In this document: one piece after another, positions 1 through 10,509 of the stretch
How the letters are laid out: every line of letters begins with the position of its first letter
How positions within the stretch are numbered: position 1 is the stretch's first letter
Assembly (NCBI GenBank): GCA_015179125.1
Contig: WHVA01000428.1
Coordinates: 1-64,000, forward strand
Direction of reading: 5' to 3'
Length of the DNA: 64,000 nt
Source of the DNA: Gautieria morchelliformis
Taxonomy: Eukaryota; Basidiomycota; Agaricomycetes; Gomphales; Gomphaceae
Program-made: the position numbers and the translations under genes
The notes under the pieces: model-generated
What the model saw: the letters and a program-made list of their open reading frames with translations, nothing else
What the model was told of the DNA's origin: nothing
The model's database searches: none

Positions 1-1990
1 GGGCCGATGCCGGCCTATGTTGGCGATGACCAAAGTGATGCTCAAATCCGTGTGGATTTTGAAGCGACACCGCACCAGCACCTGCGAACCCATTGACTAG
101 TGCAGTCGAAGAGTATGACAATGGGTGTACAAAGGCAGCTGCCAATGATCAAGTTAAAAATGGAAACTTATTGAAGATTAGATGAAACGCACCGCCGCCT
201 CGCTTGAGCTGCTCGTATGCAACGTCTCTGACCAGATCTAGCTACGTACCTTATCAGAGGGTCCGACGCTATTGACTCATCACGCGCCCTGTTTAGGCCT
301 GTTCAGGTGGTGTCTCTGGGCTGTATATTCCTCGGCAGCCTTTTATACAGTGGACGGTCCACGCCAGATTACATATTCGCTGCATCGAGTCGCCCATTGC
401 TCCACAGTGGTGTTCTGCACATGGTTCCAGATTGGAAAGTCACGACTTCAACTAACATCACAATGAATAAATTGAACCCATTCATGGAAACTTGACAGCA
501 CAGCCAGAGAAGGGGCTGACAACATGTCCTAGGTTTATTCTGAAGGTGTATGATGTGTTTTTGATAAGGTATGCACTAGTTCTGCGAACGGATCACATCA
601 AAAAATTGCTTGTGCGCGTGTGTCGGCTAGCAAGGGTTCAAGCTTGCAACCAAGACAGGATTCGGCTTACACAGGTAACAACCTGCAATAGCCACGACGA
701 TATGCATTGGAGCTTGACGTTGAACAAATATCTGATTAATGTTAGGGATGTTTAAGCCAAGGACTGCCGCTGGTCACAGGAAATATGAACAGCATTAGAA
801 GCCAAGAGAAGCACGGGCAATTTTCGGTGGTGTTCCTCGACAAGGTGAGCATGAGCACAGAGCCAGCGTCATTGATATAGATATATATGACCTATTATGA
901 GCTATACAGACCTACCTAACATCTGTAAATGCAGTCCATTGTGATTCTTGATCTGATCGTTCTATAAAATCCATATCTCACTTGTTTTCACGCTGGTATT
1001 CTAAAGCGGAACATTGTTGACCGCATTGCAACTTCTCAATGTTTGGTTATAATGAAGCCAATTATGTGAGTCTAACCTGCCGGCATATATAGGAGTGTAA
1101 GGCCCACCATCAACCGTCTGCTTGTCAATGTTGATATCGCAATGGTGGTGATGTAAGTCATGTTCTACTTAGTCTTTGGGAGGAAAAATGACCCTTGTGC
1201 TCAGGTGTAACAGTGGTCCCCTTATAGATCTTATCCTTGCGTTCCTCAACCTATGCGACACAAGGATCTCAACCCAAGTCGCCTTAAGCCGCCATCTGAT
1301 GCAGAAGCCGGTAAGTGCATACTCTATCTTGTCAAATTCCAATTTACATGATTTATACAGAATGACTGTATACAGGCCATAAAGCATAGCACAGGGGTAA
1401 GGTCATGCATATCAGTTGCTCGACAACTAGCTAACTTGTGAGTCTCCAAGCCAGATCATGATCGCTCAATAAGAGAGCTCCCCCAGCATGATCACAGGAA
1501 GAGTACTTTAACCAGCCTGACATATGCCTTCCTCGTCGCAAACAAGCTCATGCAGCTTGAACCTGTAATTTCTTTAATTCACCGACTGCTTTTCTATTTT
1601 TCACTCGTACTACCATAATAGCATTTGCATATGGAACGCAAACTCTACCCTCACCCCCCATTAGGCCCAAGCATATGGCACGATGCAAATGGCGAAGTTG
1701 ATCCAAGTGGTACAGCTTGGGTATCTTGAGTTAAAGAAACCTGGAAGGGCTGCGTATACGTCATGGGCCAATACGCGACGATCAGCAGGACGAATACGTG
1801 TTCCGCAGCAAGGTCGAAGTTGAATCACGCACCTATGCATATGCATCTGTGATTTTCCTTGTGGCTCTCACTGATCAAAACATCAAGGTATGTGCTTAGA
1901 CTTCCTTCCTGACGGCCAAGTCACAGGGCGAGGTGGGGATTTTGGTGGAAAGTTCTTGATAACGTGCGTCCTTAGAGGCTGCCAGCTAGT
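1..1990. other. No recognisable gene
   Basis: Only short open frames occur here (the longest is under 90 codons) and none resembles a protein family I know. Composition is moderately AT-rich. I see no LTR ends, terminal inverted repeats or RNA gene. It may be intergenic DNA or old decayed transposon sequence. Confidence 0.4.
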
Positions 1991-1992
1991 GT

Positions 1993-2530
1993 GTGCACAT
2001 AATTGGCTCATTGTGTCCCAGTGGAGCCTACAGGGGAACCTTTGTGGATCTCAGGAAGCAGTATGACGATGAAGACGAAGACGTTTACCTAGCCACTGGA
2101 CACATGATCCCTTGGGGTAAATATGGACGATGGACTGTTCCCAACAAACCAACAGAAACTTTGGGTTATTGGCGTATTTGACACTACGAGGTGAGTGACT
2201 TCGTCCGCTAGCCTTTGCGAAACCTTATGTGGGACCCGTGAGGGTGCTCCCGTCTTCCCAATTTCTGTACCAATGACATTAGGAGGCAGAACAGTATACG
2301 TCAAAGCGGAACCTTACAGTGTCAACCCAAATTGGTTTATAGAGCATGAGCGCGACAGAGAGGCGGGCACGCATATTAACAGAATGAATGGTATACGCAA
2401 GGCTCTGACATGCTCATCGCCTTTCACTGATTTATCCACTCATCAGGTTGGTTTACAAATCCCCCGCTTCCGCCTGAGCAAGTTCCACTCCCAGAGCCCG
2501 ATATCGAGGAGGGTCTATCTATGTCTATGA
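1993..2530 (+). CDS. Uncharacterised coding-like stretch
   Basis: Two open segments, 1993-2181 and 2195-2530, lie next to each other with a good intron donor (gtgagt) at about 2191. The first has an acidic run (DDEDEDVY) and the second holds conserved-looking text such as REGAPVFPISVP and FIEHERDREAG. The composition looks like protein-coding sequence, but I do not recognise the family. It could be exons of one gene or the 5' part of the locus that holds the downstream helicase fragment. Confidence 0.25.
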
Positions 2531-2533
2531 AGT

Positions 2534-3151
2534 GTGATTGTTGGGCTTGGTTTGATGAGTTCCTGGATGAACCTGCCCCCGTGGAGAGCCAAGTTGGAAT
2601 TTCTTCAGGCTTTCAAGACCAACAGGGTGGTGGTATGTGTAGGGGAAATGAGGTGCGGAAAGACAACACAAGTACCGCAATACATTCTCGACGATTATCT
2701 CGCCACTCCACCGGCTCCCGATGCGCCCTCTCTTTCCCAATTGCAAATCATCGTTACCCAGCCTCGCAGAGTTGCTGCGCTTTCCATGGCCTCCCGTGTT
2801 TCAGCCGAGCGTGGAGATGACAGCTCCGTTGGTTACACGATTCGAGGGGAAAGTAATGCATCTCGGCGCACGATGCTCCTTTTCTGCACCACAGGTGTTG
2901 TCCTCCGGAGGTTGACTGTTGGAAACGGCCTTGAAGGTGTCAGGGTGGTTGTGGTTGCTGAGGTCAACATGGGCCAGCGTCGGCCCTTGCTGGCACTGTT
3001 TCCCCAGCTTAGGTATGGGCTCGTGCGCCCGTCCGGTACCAAGAGGTGGATCAAGAATGCGGGGGCGGGAACATGGGGTGTGCGGGTGTGGCTGTTGAGT
3101 ATGGGGCTCAATGTTGGGGAGAAGCTGTCATTCCCCGTGAGTAAGGCATGA
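2534..3151 (+). pseudogene. DEAH-box RNA helicase N-terminal fragment, decayed
   Basis: The open frame resembles the first RecA-like domain of DExH RNA helicases (the DHX29/DHX36/DHX57 type). Visible landmarks are the pre-motif LPPWRAK...FL, a Walker A variant GEMRCGKTTQVPQYILD (family GETGCGKTT), motif Ia TQPRRVAA, SVGYTIRGES and LLFCTTGVVLRRL. Motif II, normally DEVHER, reads AEVNMGQ, so the metal-binding Asp and the His are gone. The SAT motif that should follow reads LLSMGLN. Only about 200 residues remain of a protein usually above 1000, and no second RecA domain or OB domain follows. The residues needed for ATP hydrolysis are missing, so I call it a non-functional fragment. Confidence 0.75.
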
Positions 3152-3347
3152 GAAAGTAGATATGTAAATACATACTTTTGAGATGTTTACTTAGCTGAGT
3201 TTGATATGGGAGGGTCAAGCAGGAGGCATATTAAAAAAAGCAGGAGGTTTGGAGTTATGGAAATTCACCGGTTGAGCTCACTGTGTGCGACGACGGCGAC
3301 AGTGGTTGATGCGACGTGGTGGTCACTGAAGACGGTCACGTGAACAG
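3152..3347. other. Junction between helicase fragment and gypsy element
   Basis: Short gap with no gene. It contains the point where gypsy homology begins (about 3370). No LTR is visible here, so the gypsy element is truncated on its 5' side. Confidence 0.4.
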
Positions 3348-4370
3348 TTGAGCCGTGGCTCGAGACACTGGATGTGGTTCCGACGGGTAGGACAGGTGTC
3401 CATTCCGACATTCTCAGACATCGATTCGGAAGACGTCGCCATGCTCTTCCTTCGACAAGTATTCGCTAAACACGGTAGCCCCAGCGACATCATCTCCGAT
3501 CGAGGGAAGCACTTCACATCCCGATTCTGGACCTCTCTCTGCGAAATCCTCGGCATCAAAGGCAACCTTTCTACAGCCTATCACCCTCAAACCCATGGAC
3601 AGACCGAACGAGTAAACCAAATCCTCGAGCAATATCTCCGAGTCTATATCAACTACCAGCAGGACGATTGGGTCGACCTCTTGCCTCTCGCCGAATTCGC
3701 TTACAACAACACAGCCCATTCGGCGACTCAGGTCACACCCTTCTTCGCCAACAAAGGTTTCCATCCCAAGCTCGAAGTATCGCTCACTTCGGTCGCTTCC
3801 GAGGACGCCTATCGCCAGTCGGCAGACCTCAAGGACCTTCACCAATACCTTCGAGATCAAATCAAGAAATCAATTATCCAGTACACTTCAGCCACAACCA
3901 CTCGCTGCATTCCGATCCCTGAGTTTCAGGTCGGCGACAGAGTATGGCTCGACTTGCGAAATATTCGCATGAAACGACCTTCGAAGAAACTCGACCACCG
4001 AAGACTTGGCCCATATCCTATCACGGCTAAAATATCTTCTCATGCGTTTCGCTTAGGCTTACCACTGGACCTTTGCCAGATCCACCCTGTGTTTCATGTA
4101 TCCCTTCTCGAACCCGCCACGACATCTACCATCCCAGGTCGATACGCAGACCCCCCACCACCTATCGAAATTGACTCCGCGGATGAATACGGGATCACGA
4201 AGATCCTCGATAGTCGCATTCGCCGGAAGTAATTGGAATACCTAGTGGAGTGGAAGGGATACGAACACACCCACGACACTATGTCTTGGGAACCCTCTTC
4301 GAATGTTACTAATTCTGCTCGCAGACTCGCTGAATTCCATGCGAAGTACCCCCAGAAACCCAAGGCTTAG
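3348..4370 (+). pseudogene. Ty3/gypsy (family A) integrase C-half plus chromodomain
   Basis: This is the 3' end of a chromoviral pol gene. It shows the integrase core DIISDRGKHFTS and TAYHPQTHGQTERVNQ, the YNN motif AEFAYNNTAHSAT, the GPY/F module with LGPYPI, and HPVFHVSLLEP. The frame stops with TAA at 4230-4232 just before the chromodomain. Translation continues in the same frame as LEYLVEWKGYE, then TMSWEPSSN, to a TAG at 4368-4370. The TAA replaces what is probably a CAA glutamine codon, so one nonsense change cuts off the chromodomain. Gag, protease, RT and RNase H are absent because the copy is 5' truncated. Its 3' LTR lies downstream. Confidence 0.9.
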
Positions 4371-4473
4371 ACGTCTACCGAACCCCAAGAAAAAGATACT
4401 CTGTTCACATTCTACCTATAGATTCAACTCCCTTAATTAATCTCCTCCAAATCCTCACCCAACTCCTTTCGAC

Positions 4474-5216
4474 TCATTCTATGCCTGCACCCGACGCCTC
4501 TTCGGACGCTCCAAGCTCCCCATCAACCCCTTCGCTCCCCCCTCGATGGCTCGTAAGGGTACTCGCGGGTTGCGCATCATACTTGGCCATCATCCTGACC
4601 ATACCCCTGGCTATCCTTGCCCTCCTACCTTCGCCATCAGGGGCGAAGCAGATGCGCAGTCGCCTCACCCTGACAGGCTCTGCAGCTTTCGCCGACCCAG
4701 GCATACCCCCGGCCGACTGCGAACCAGAGCAGGGAACTTTGCCGAGTAAATCACCGAGTTAGCATGGACATCACAAGGATACAGGAGAAAACCGTACCTT
4801 CTGGGTCCTCTCTAGTCACCTCCCTTTCTTCGCACCCCTTCGACGTCAGCGTAAAAATTGGAGCTGGGGTCGAATTAATATCCGCTTCTATGGGTACCAA
4901 TTCCAACGTCGATACCAAGCTCTCCAACCACACCCTCGTTTTCTGAATCTCCGCCGCCAGCTCATCTACTTCGGACAGTCTCTCAAACGTGTGGTTGATC
5001 ACCTCCTCGGCCTCTAGCATTTTCCGAAGCTCCTCCTAGACCTCATCGTTAAGTGAACGAAAGCTAACAAAGGAACAGGCCGGTACTCACTTGGACCCCT
5101 GCCGCATCAACCAACCACTGCTCCACATCCCCTCACGACTCTCCCCGAAGCTCCGGCCTAACCCTCGACACAACCAGCGACTGATCGAGGAGAGCTGAGA
5201 ACCCAGGTGTCATCAT
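4474..5216 (-). pseudogene. Antisense coiled-coil gene between gypsy-A pol and 3' LTR
   Basis: On the strand opposite to pol, an ATG at 5216 opens a frame containing DVEQWLVDAAGVQ. A consensus donor (gtgagt at 5090) and an acceptor near 5042 define a 48-bp intron. The next exon reads EELRKMLEAEEVI and SEVDELAAEIQ, a Glu/Leu-rich likely coiled coil. Further open sequence at 4704-4474 (RVRRLRICFAPDGEG) may be a later exon after an intron of about 80 bp, although the phase of that join is unsure. A TATA-like TTTAAAAA lies about 65 bp upstream of the ATG. Two stops (TGA in exon 1, TAG at the start of exon 2) break this copy. A comparable antisense ORF sits at the same place in another gypsy family at 47470-47861. 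Function is unknown; a gag-like or regulatory role is only a guess. Confidence 0.5.
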
Positions 5217-5412
5217 AAGAACAGTACTCTCGGCTGGGGTGCTTAGTTGGGCCCCATAACCCTGTTCCGCGCCACGTTTTTAAACAGAAAAAGAAGTCGT
5301 GCACGGACCACGCAGCTACGCAGGGCCCAGGCTTCAGAGATCCCATCAGGGGACCCATTACGTCTTTAACGGTTCCGCCCCACCATAGGATGCAGCGTCG
5401 TTGGACTCCGAA

Positions 5413-5428
5413 GCTAGGAGGGGGGTAC
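5413..5428 (+). other. Polypurine tract of gypsy family A
   Basis: A purine run (gctaggaggggggtac) sits directly before the TGTCAC that opens the LTR. It fits the plus-strand priming tract of an LTR retrotransposon and shows that the element points to the + strand. Confidence 0.8.
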
Positions 5429-6459
5429 TGTCACGACCAGTTTATTTCTCCTACTGCGCTACCTCTACGTTCCCCCTCGTCACTCCCTAGCATCTTCGCC
5501 AGAGTTCGCCGCACCTACCGACCACTTCCCCTCTACGTCCACTCTACCCGCTGTTCGCCCCATTCTCCGAACCGCTATTCACTGTTCGCGCATTTCGTCA
5601 GCAGGCACGCCATCGAATATGATTGATACCATTCACCTGGCATGATGGCTCATCATAAACCCCATCATCTTCTTAATCCAACCCCATTGGGTGTTCGTAT
5701 GGCTAAGGTGTGATCGCAGGACGTCTCTTCCATAGGTCGTGCGGGATCAACCCAGTAAACGAAGAGTCCGTGCAGGGTAGCATGTATGCGGGTCCCAAGA
5801 CATGGTTTTGTCCATAAATGCCTTCGCTCCCTTTATTCTCCGTCGTTTCATGTTCTCATTCTCCCCTCACTCTATTGTATGTTTATTCCATCTACCTAGT
5901 ATCATGACCACGCACCCCTATCCAACCCTGACTTGTGACGGCCTCTTTCCTATTCGCTGATACCTTACGAGCATTCGATATAAGTAGTTTACATTCGCAT
6001 GTATATTCCCCAGTTCAATTATCATACGCTGTCCATCTTGTGCAAACTTGACCTCGCTGTGATCATAGTCTCAAGCTTCCCCTTGAAGATTTCTATCTTC
6101 AACCAGCCAAGGGCTTAGGCATCACTGGTGAGTTCTCATACTTCATGTTCGTTACCTTAGCCTTCGGACTACTTTCTGTGCTGTTGGCAAAGGGCTCTGA
6201 AGGAGCACCTTCGCCAGCGAAGGGACCGTTGAAACTTAGACAGCCCTTCCACAATATCTTGCATGTTACGTCGTCAAGTGCTGCGAGTTATTTCGCTACG
6301 ACTGTAGATAGGGCGAGCCCCGTTCAGGCAACCCTCTTGTTTCGTGAACATTCATTGGGTCACTTATTCGTCGAACGGCATACTTATTCACACAAGTTAT
6401 TCGGACATTCGCTGTGTTCACTAATACACGATATTAACGCTTGAAAACCAATCTTGACA
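5429..6459 (+). repeat. Gypsy family A 3' LTR (about 1031 bp)
   Basis: It begins TGTCACGACC and ends AATCTTGACA, with short inverted ends TGTCA/TGACA. Copies with the same start, end and internal text occur at 21001-21980, 24300-25291 (minus) and 44771-46512. The right edge lands exactly on the Arg codon of a hAT transposase RWSSTY motif, so this gypsy element was inserted into the hAT gene. Confidence 0.9.
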
Positions 6460-7808
6460 CGTTGGTCATCAACATATGTTATGCTTGATCAGGCATACCG
6501 TAACAAACAAGTACTGTATCTCTTTCATCACTGTTCACGACTACACTGACATGTTTTGATCCGACAGCATGTCAATCATTTTGTACTTGAACTCGCCCAG
6601 GAAGAGAAAGATCACACAAAATCGACCAACCTTCTCAGCCTTGCACCAACTGCCGCTGAATGGGAGTCTGTGAAGGCTTTCCTGCAGCTGTTACATGTAA
6701 GTCTTATGCATAAATGTTTTGTTTTGTTAACTCACAGTCTCTTTAGTTTGCAGATGCTGCTCAGCATGAGTTCTCAGCTGAGCAATACCCTACATTATAC
6801 CTTGCACTCCCGGCACTCGAGGGACTCCACACAGCCTGGTCCAAGCGCCTCGTTTATAACACAGGGTACGATGCTTTCCAGAAGCCCCTTGCAGCCGGCA
6901 TTGCCAAGATCGCCGAGTACTATAATCAGACCGAGGATTCGGATGCATACATCATGGGCATGGGTATGTATCCACTCATATTAAATGGCATCATGTCAAA
7001 ATACTTATATCTATGGCAGTTATCCATCCAGAGTACAAAATGGCATACTTTGAGAAACACCGGGGTACAGATTTGACCGCTCGAGTCATGCAAACGGTCC
7101 AAGACCTTGTAAGTCATAACATATATACATATAAATATTAATTTTCTAACATCTTGTAGTTCAAAGAGCGGTGGGACCGTTTGCAAAGTGTCCGGTTGAC
7201 CACCACAAGTGCCAGTCGGAAGCGTCGTGCATATACACTCCTGGAAGCACTGAGCGGCTATGAGGATGAAAACCCAGATGACCCTGGGTCGAGCTCCAGC
7301 CAGTCGCAAGGGTTTGATGCCGAGGATCAGCCCTGGCTTGATGCCTTCTGGTCATATGTCCGATCCACCGAGCGGTTACCAGAGAACATGGGGCTTGTGG
7401 AATGGTGGGGGTAAGTCTTATCTATATTTAGGTATACTTCCTTGATATTCAACTAATATCTTTCAGGTTAACCAGATCCGATATCCCGTTTGGTCGTCGC
7501 TTGCATATGATTACCTTCCTATTATGGCATCATCAGTCTCAAGCGAACGTGCCTTTTCAAGCTCGGGAATTACAATCACAAAACGGCGGAACCGACTCAA
7601 AGGAGATGTAGTTGAAGCACTCCAGGTCGTCAAATGCAGACTGAAGACAAAGTTGATACTACGGGATTCAGCTCCGTCGTCTTCTTATGAGCTCAAATTA
7701 ATGGACGAAGGTCCGGAGGTGCCTCAGACACCGGGAGAGGTCATTGACCTCTCCAGTGACTGTGAGCTTGTGGAGGGGGAGAGTGAAGTCGATATAGAAT
7801 ACGACTAG
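6460..7808 (+). pseudogene. hAT-family transposase, 5' truncated, multi-exon
   Basis: The C-terminal half of a hAT transposase is spread over about six exons. The text starts RWSSTYVMLDQAYRNK, a hallmark of the RNase H-like core of hAT enzymes. After introns at 6511-6567, 6697-6746 and three more, it continues with IAEYYNQTED and VIHPEYKMAYFEKH. Then comes the diagnostic dimerisation region LVEWWG-VNQIRYPVW...LAYDYLPIMASSVSSERAFSSSG, with the last intron between WWG and VNQ. The reading ends at a TAG after an acidic tail (7806-7808). The N-terminal BED finger and first catalytic residues are missing because the family A gypsy LTR occupies that position. The remaining exons look clean with consensus splice sites, so the insertion may be fairly young. 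It cannot encode an active transposase here. Confidence 0.85.
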
Positions 7809-7867
7809 CTAGATAAAAGTACATAGAATTTCCACTTCGGCGTTGCATCCCCTCGGTCAATAGTTCC

Positions 7868-7991
7868 CACTGAAGAGCCCCGGCTTAAGCCGGGCCAAGC
7901 CCAAGCCGAGCCCAAGCCGGCACTCAGGGCCCGGCCCTGAATTCTGTGAGCCCGAGCCGGCGTGAGCCGAGCTGGGCTTTGCAGAACACTA
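7868..7991. repeat. hAT subterminal GC-rich repeats and right terminal repeat
   Basis: A cluster of AGCCCGAGCCGG-like short repeats on both strands ends in ctttgcagaacacta at about 7977-7991. Read inward this is TAGTGTTCTGCAAAG, which resembles the CAGTGTT-type inverted ends of hAT elements. The left end is lost, so the inverted pair and an 8-bp target duplication cannot be verified. Confidence 0.55.
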
Positions 7992-8005
7992 GGGGCACAG
8001 TAGGA

Positions 8006-8145
8006 ATAGACTTGCAATATGCAGTATTGTCACATGGACAGTTTTATGTTGCAGTATCAAGATGCACCAATTGGAACAGAGTCCATGTTCTTTAGGGGAG
8101 GGGAACAAAACATCTAATAGTGTATACAACAAGGTGATGCTAAAG
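8006..8145 (+). pseudogene. Helitron helicase C-terminal remnant
   Basis: Translation gives HGQFYVAVSRCTNWNRVHVL followed by a stop. This is the last conserved motif of Helitron PIF1-like helicases and matches HGQLYVGVSRGTNWNRVKVL at the end of the full Helitron protein at 37390-37470. Everything upstream was displaced by the hAT element. Confidence 0.85.
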
Positions 8146-8262
8146 CCTGATTAAATATGTAGTTTCATTCCACCAAATAATTCTTTAATACTATTAACTA
8201 TATACCCTTGTGCAATGTTAACCTTAACTAACCCAGTGCGAAGCACGGGTCTATTGGCTAGT
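8132..8262 (+). mobile_element. Helitron 3' terminus
   Basis: The non-coding tail after the helicase remnant leads to a short hairpin (cccagtgc gaa gcacggg, 8232-8249) and the terminal CTAG at 8258-8261 followed by T. This is the standard Helitron 3' structure. The same tail, from CTGATTAAATATGT onward, recurs at 26608-26718, so two copies of this family are present. Confidence 0.85.
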
Positions 8263-8910
8263 TCACTAGATGTTAGCCAGTACCGACATACTCAACCCCA
8301 AGGTTATGCAAGAGTATCTTTGATTATGTGTACATAACGAATGATACATTTTTATGGGTTCATGTGCATGATGCATGAGGACTCAATCTACAATTACTAA
8401 TCGATTAATCCTTAAAAAACCAGTGCTTGTTTCGCAGACAAAAGTCCTGTAAAGTTTCACGTGAAACACCTGCAAAGCTTCCAAAAAAAAAAAATTTCGA
8501 CTAGAAAAACATTCTCTGATACCGTAGTAGCATTGCATCATGACAAGGTTTAGAATGAGTCAGCGACACGAGCCTTGCATGCCAGCGTAAATAATGTTAA
8601 TATTACTACATTTGGACCAGGTTCGAAAGCACGTCAGAAAATCGCTAAATATTGTTGACGCTCAATCACGGGAATTTCTGTCAACGGTTCCTAGTTTACA
8701 TTTTTTTTTTTGGGAGGTTATATAATCCCACGGGGGTTGCTCAAGATAGATTCCGCGCAAAAGCATCCAAGAAAAATTTATGTTTACACGGTACTACGTT
8801 ACAAAAATGTATTAAGTACAACGTCCCTGTGAAGCCCGATCATCAGTTCACCATCAGCCATACTGGATAAGACTCACCTTTAGGTAACCAATGAACATGA
8901 TATCGTTGAT
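8263..8910. other. Gene-free stretch with a perfect palindrome
   Basis: No coding signal is visible. A 14-bp perfect palindrome gtttcacgtgaaac (8454-8467, centre CACGTG) could be a basic helix-loop-helix or bZIP site or chance. A run of A (8485-8494) and a run of T (8700-8711) are also present. This is the downstream flank of the convergent syntaxin gene. Confidence 0.4.
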
Positions 8911-10509
8911 TCAATTGTTATTGGTGTTTAGCTGGGACGCGAGAACCCCTATGGCGATAGCCAAACAGACAATGATAATGAGGACGATGGCGGCGCATAT
9001 CCACTTCCTCCTCGTACGCGCTCCTCGCGCAGATGCGATAGCCCTTTCTGTGTGATGTAAACTGATCAAACGTGTTGTCAGGGTGAATTGAAGAGAGGTC
9101 AATCAACTGTTACATGCCCAATTTCCGTATGCTTTTCTACGTTCATGGCCATAGCTTGAATTCCATCAATAACTTCGCCATCTCGCATGACGAGAATATG
9201 CATCTGAGGGTGGATCTATACCGTATGAGAAACTGCAGACAGTTTACTCACATCATTAAACAGCTGCGCGAGTTCTTCCAATGTTCTCTCAATGTTTTTT
9301 ACATCATTGTGTCGTTCTTGTGCCTCACGAAGAGCTATTCTGGAGGTACCATATCGGTTCGAGGATTGAATCTGTAAGGATGGTATTAGCCGCAAATCCC
9401 AGTAATTCAAGGAGAAAGCATCACATTGGCAATTTGTGTAAAAATCTGTCCGCATTCGTCGTCCTTAATGAAAGCTCTAACCTCATCGGATGTAGCATCT
9501 GGATTTACTAAAGAGATATGTGAGCATTGTACGTGGAACGCATGGAGATCTTTTCATACTCACCAACTTTATAGTGTCGCTCCATGCGTTGCTTGAACTT
9601 TGATCGATAAGCCTGTTCAACCTGCTGATAGTTCTGAATTGCCTCCATGAACTTGTGTTTGACGAGACCGGTCTACACAGCCATCGAGATCAATTGAAAG
9701 ATTGATGGAACCGTTGACCTTACCTGTTGTTTCCGAATCTCACCATCCCGACCGCCAACATCGACGGCATGCAAGTTCTTGATCCGGACTTTGAGCAGGC
9801 CGCTGAGAGTACTCGTCTCTTTTGTCAATCCGTCCAACTGATGGGCTATTCTTCGAGAAGAAGCCCAGTCCGTACTATTGAGAGAGCGGGAATGCAAGTC
9901 TGAAATGCGCGAGACATTATCGTTGAAAGTTCTCAAATTGTCCTGGATGAAGCTGATCTACATGATAATTTACGAATCAAAAAAGCAAGTGGTTGCCTGT
10001 CACCAAGGTTTACTGCCGTACCTCAGAATAGAAGGTAGACATGTCGCCGTGAGGGTAACTAATGTTTGGAGCGCTCCCGCGCACACGCGACATGCTGAAC
10101 TGATCATTGTGATAGGGGTATTTATTGGGGATACAGTTCTTGTCGGGCCTACCCGTACCGGCTGGTGAGGGGTAGGCCCAATGTACCCCAGGGATCTCAT
10201 TCGGTGCATATTGAATGCCAGGATCCGCATACGACCCTGTGCGACGACGTTCAGGCCGTACATACGTCCTTGGAGGATGTCTAGGCTCAGAGCGGCCCGC
10301 AGGCGCTTGGGAGGGATAGCTCGAAGGCCAGTGGTCTCTAAGATATTAAGGTTAATTCAGATGTGGTGAGACCTCGTAAACTAGGACAACACCTGTGGTT
10401 GGCATACTGCTGGGCCTATAATAACGATAGTAGTTAGCGAAGCACAGACTGCACAAACCACGAAAAATCGACCACTCACCCGCACAACAGCTAGTCTATC
10501 CCGTGCCAT
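8911..10509 (-). CDS. Syntaxin-type Qa-SNARE (Sso1/PSY1-like) with atypical zero layer
   Basis: The start is the MARDRLAVVR methionine at 10509. It is followed by a tiny 23-base exon, a Pro/Tyr-rich N-terminal exon, then the Habc-type bundle (ISFIQDNLRTFNDNVSRISD, LTKETSTLSGLLKVRIKNL, GLVKHKFMEAIQNYQQVEQAY). The SNARE helix is SSNRYGTSRIALREAQERH, IERTLEELAQLFND, then MHILVMRDGEVIDGIQ. A C-terminal membrane anchor (ICAAIVLIIIVCLAIAIGVL) ends LNTNNN at 8911. The family drives fusion of secretory vesicles at the plasma membrane. Two oddities: the ionic-layer glutamine (Q in LVESQGEMID of syntaxin 1A) is Asp, and the last intron (about 9056-9107) does not keep frame with its obvious GT donor. 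It may be a decaying or diverged paralogue. At least seven short introns are implied. Confidence 0.85.

Noticed and set aside
3414..3860. 148-codon minus-strand frame
   Set aside because: Antisense of the gypsy integrase, no family resemblance.
4481..4762. Plus-strand ORF with a possible membrane segment near gypsy A
   Set aside because: Lies opposite the better-supported antisense gene; the hydrophobic run mirrors its Arg/Ala-rich exon.
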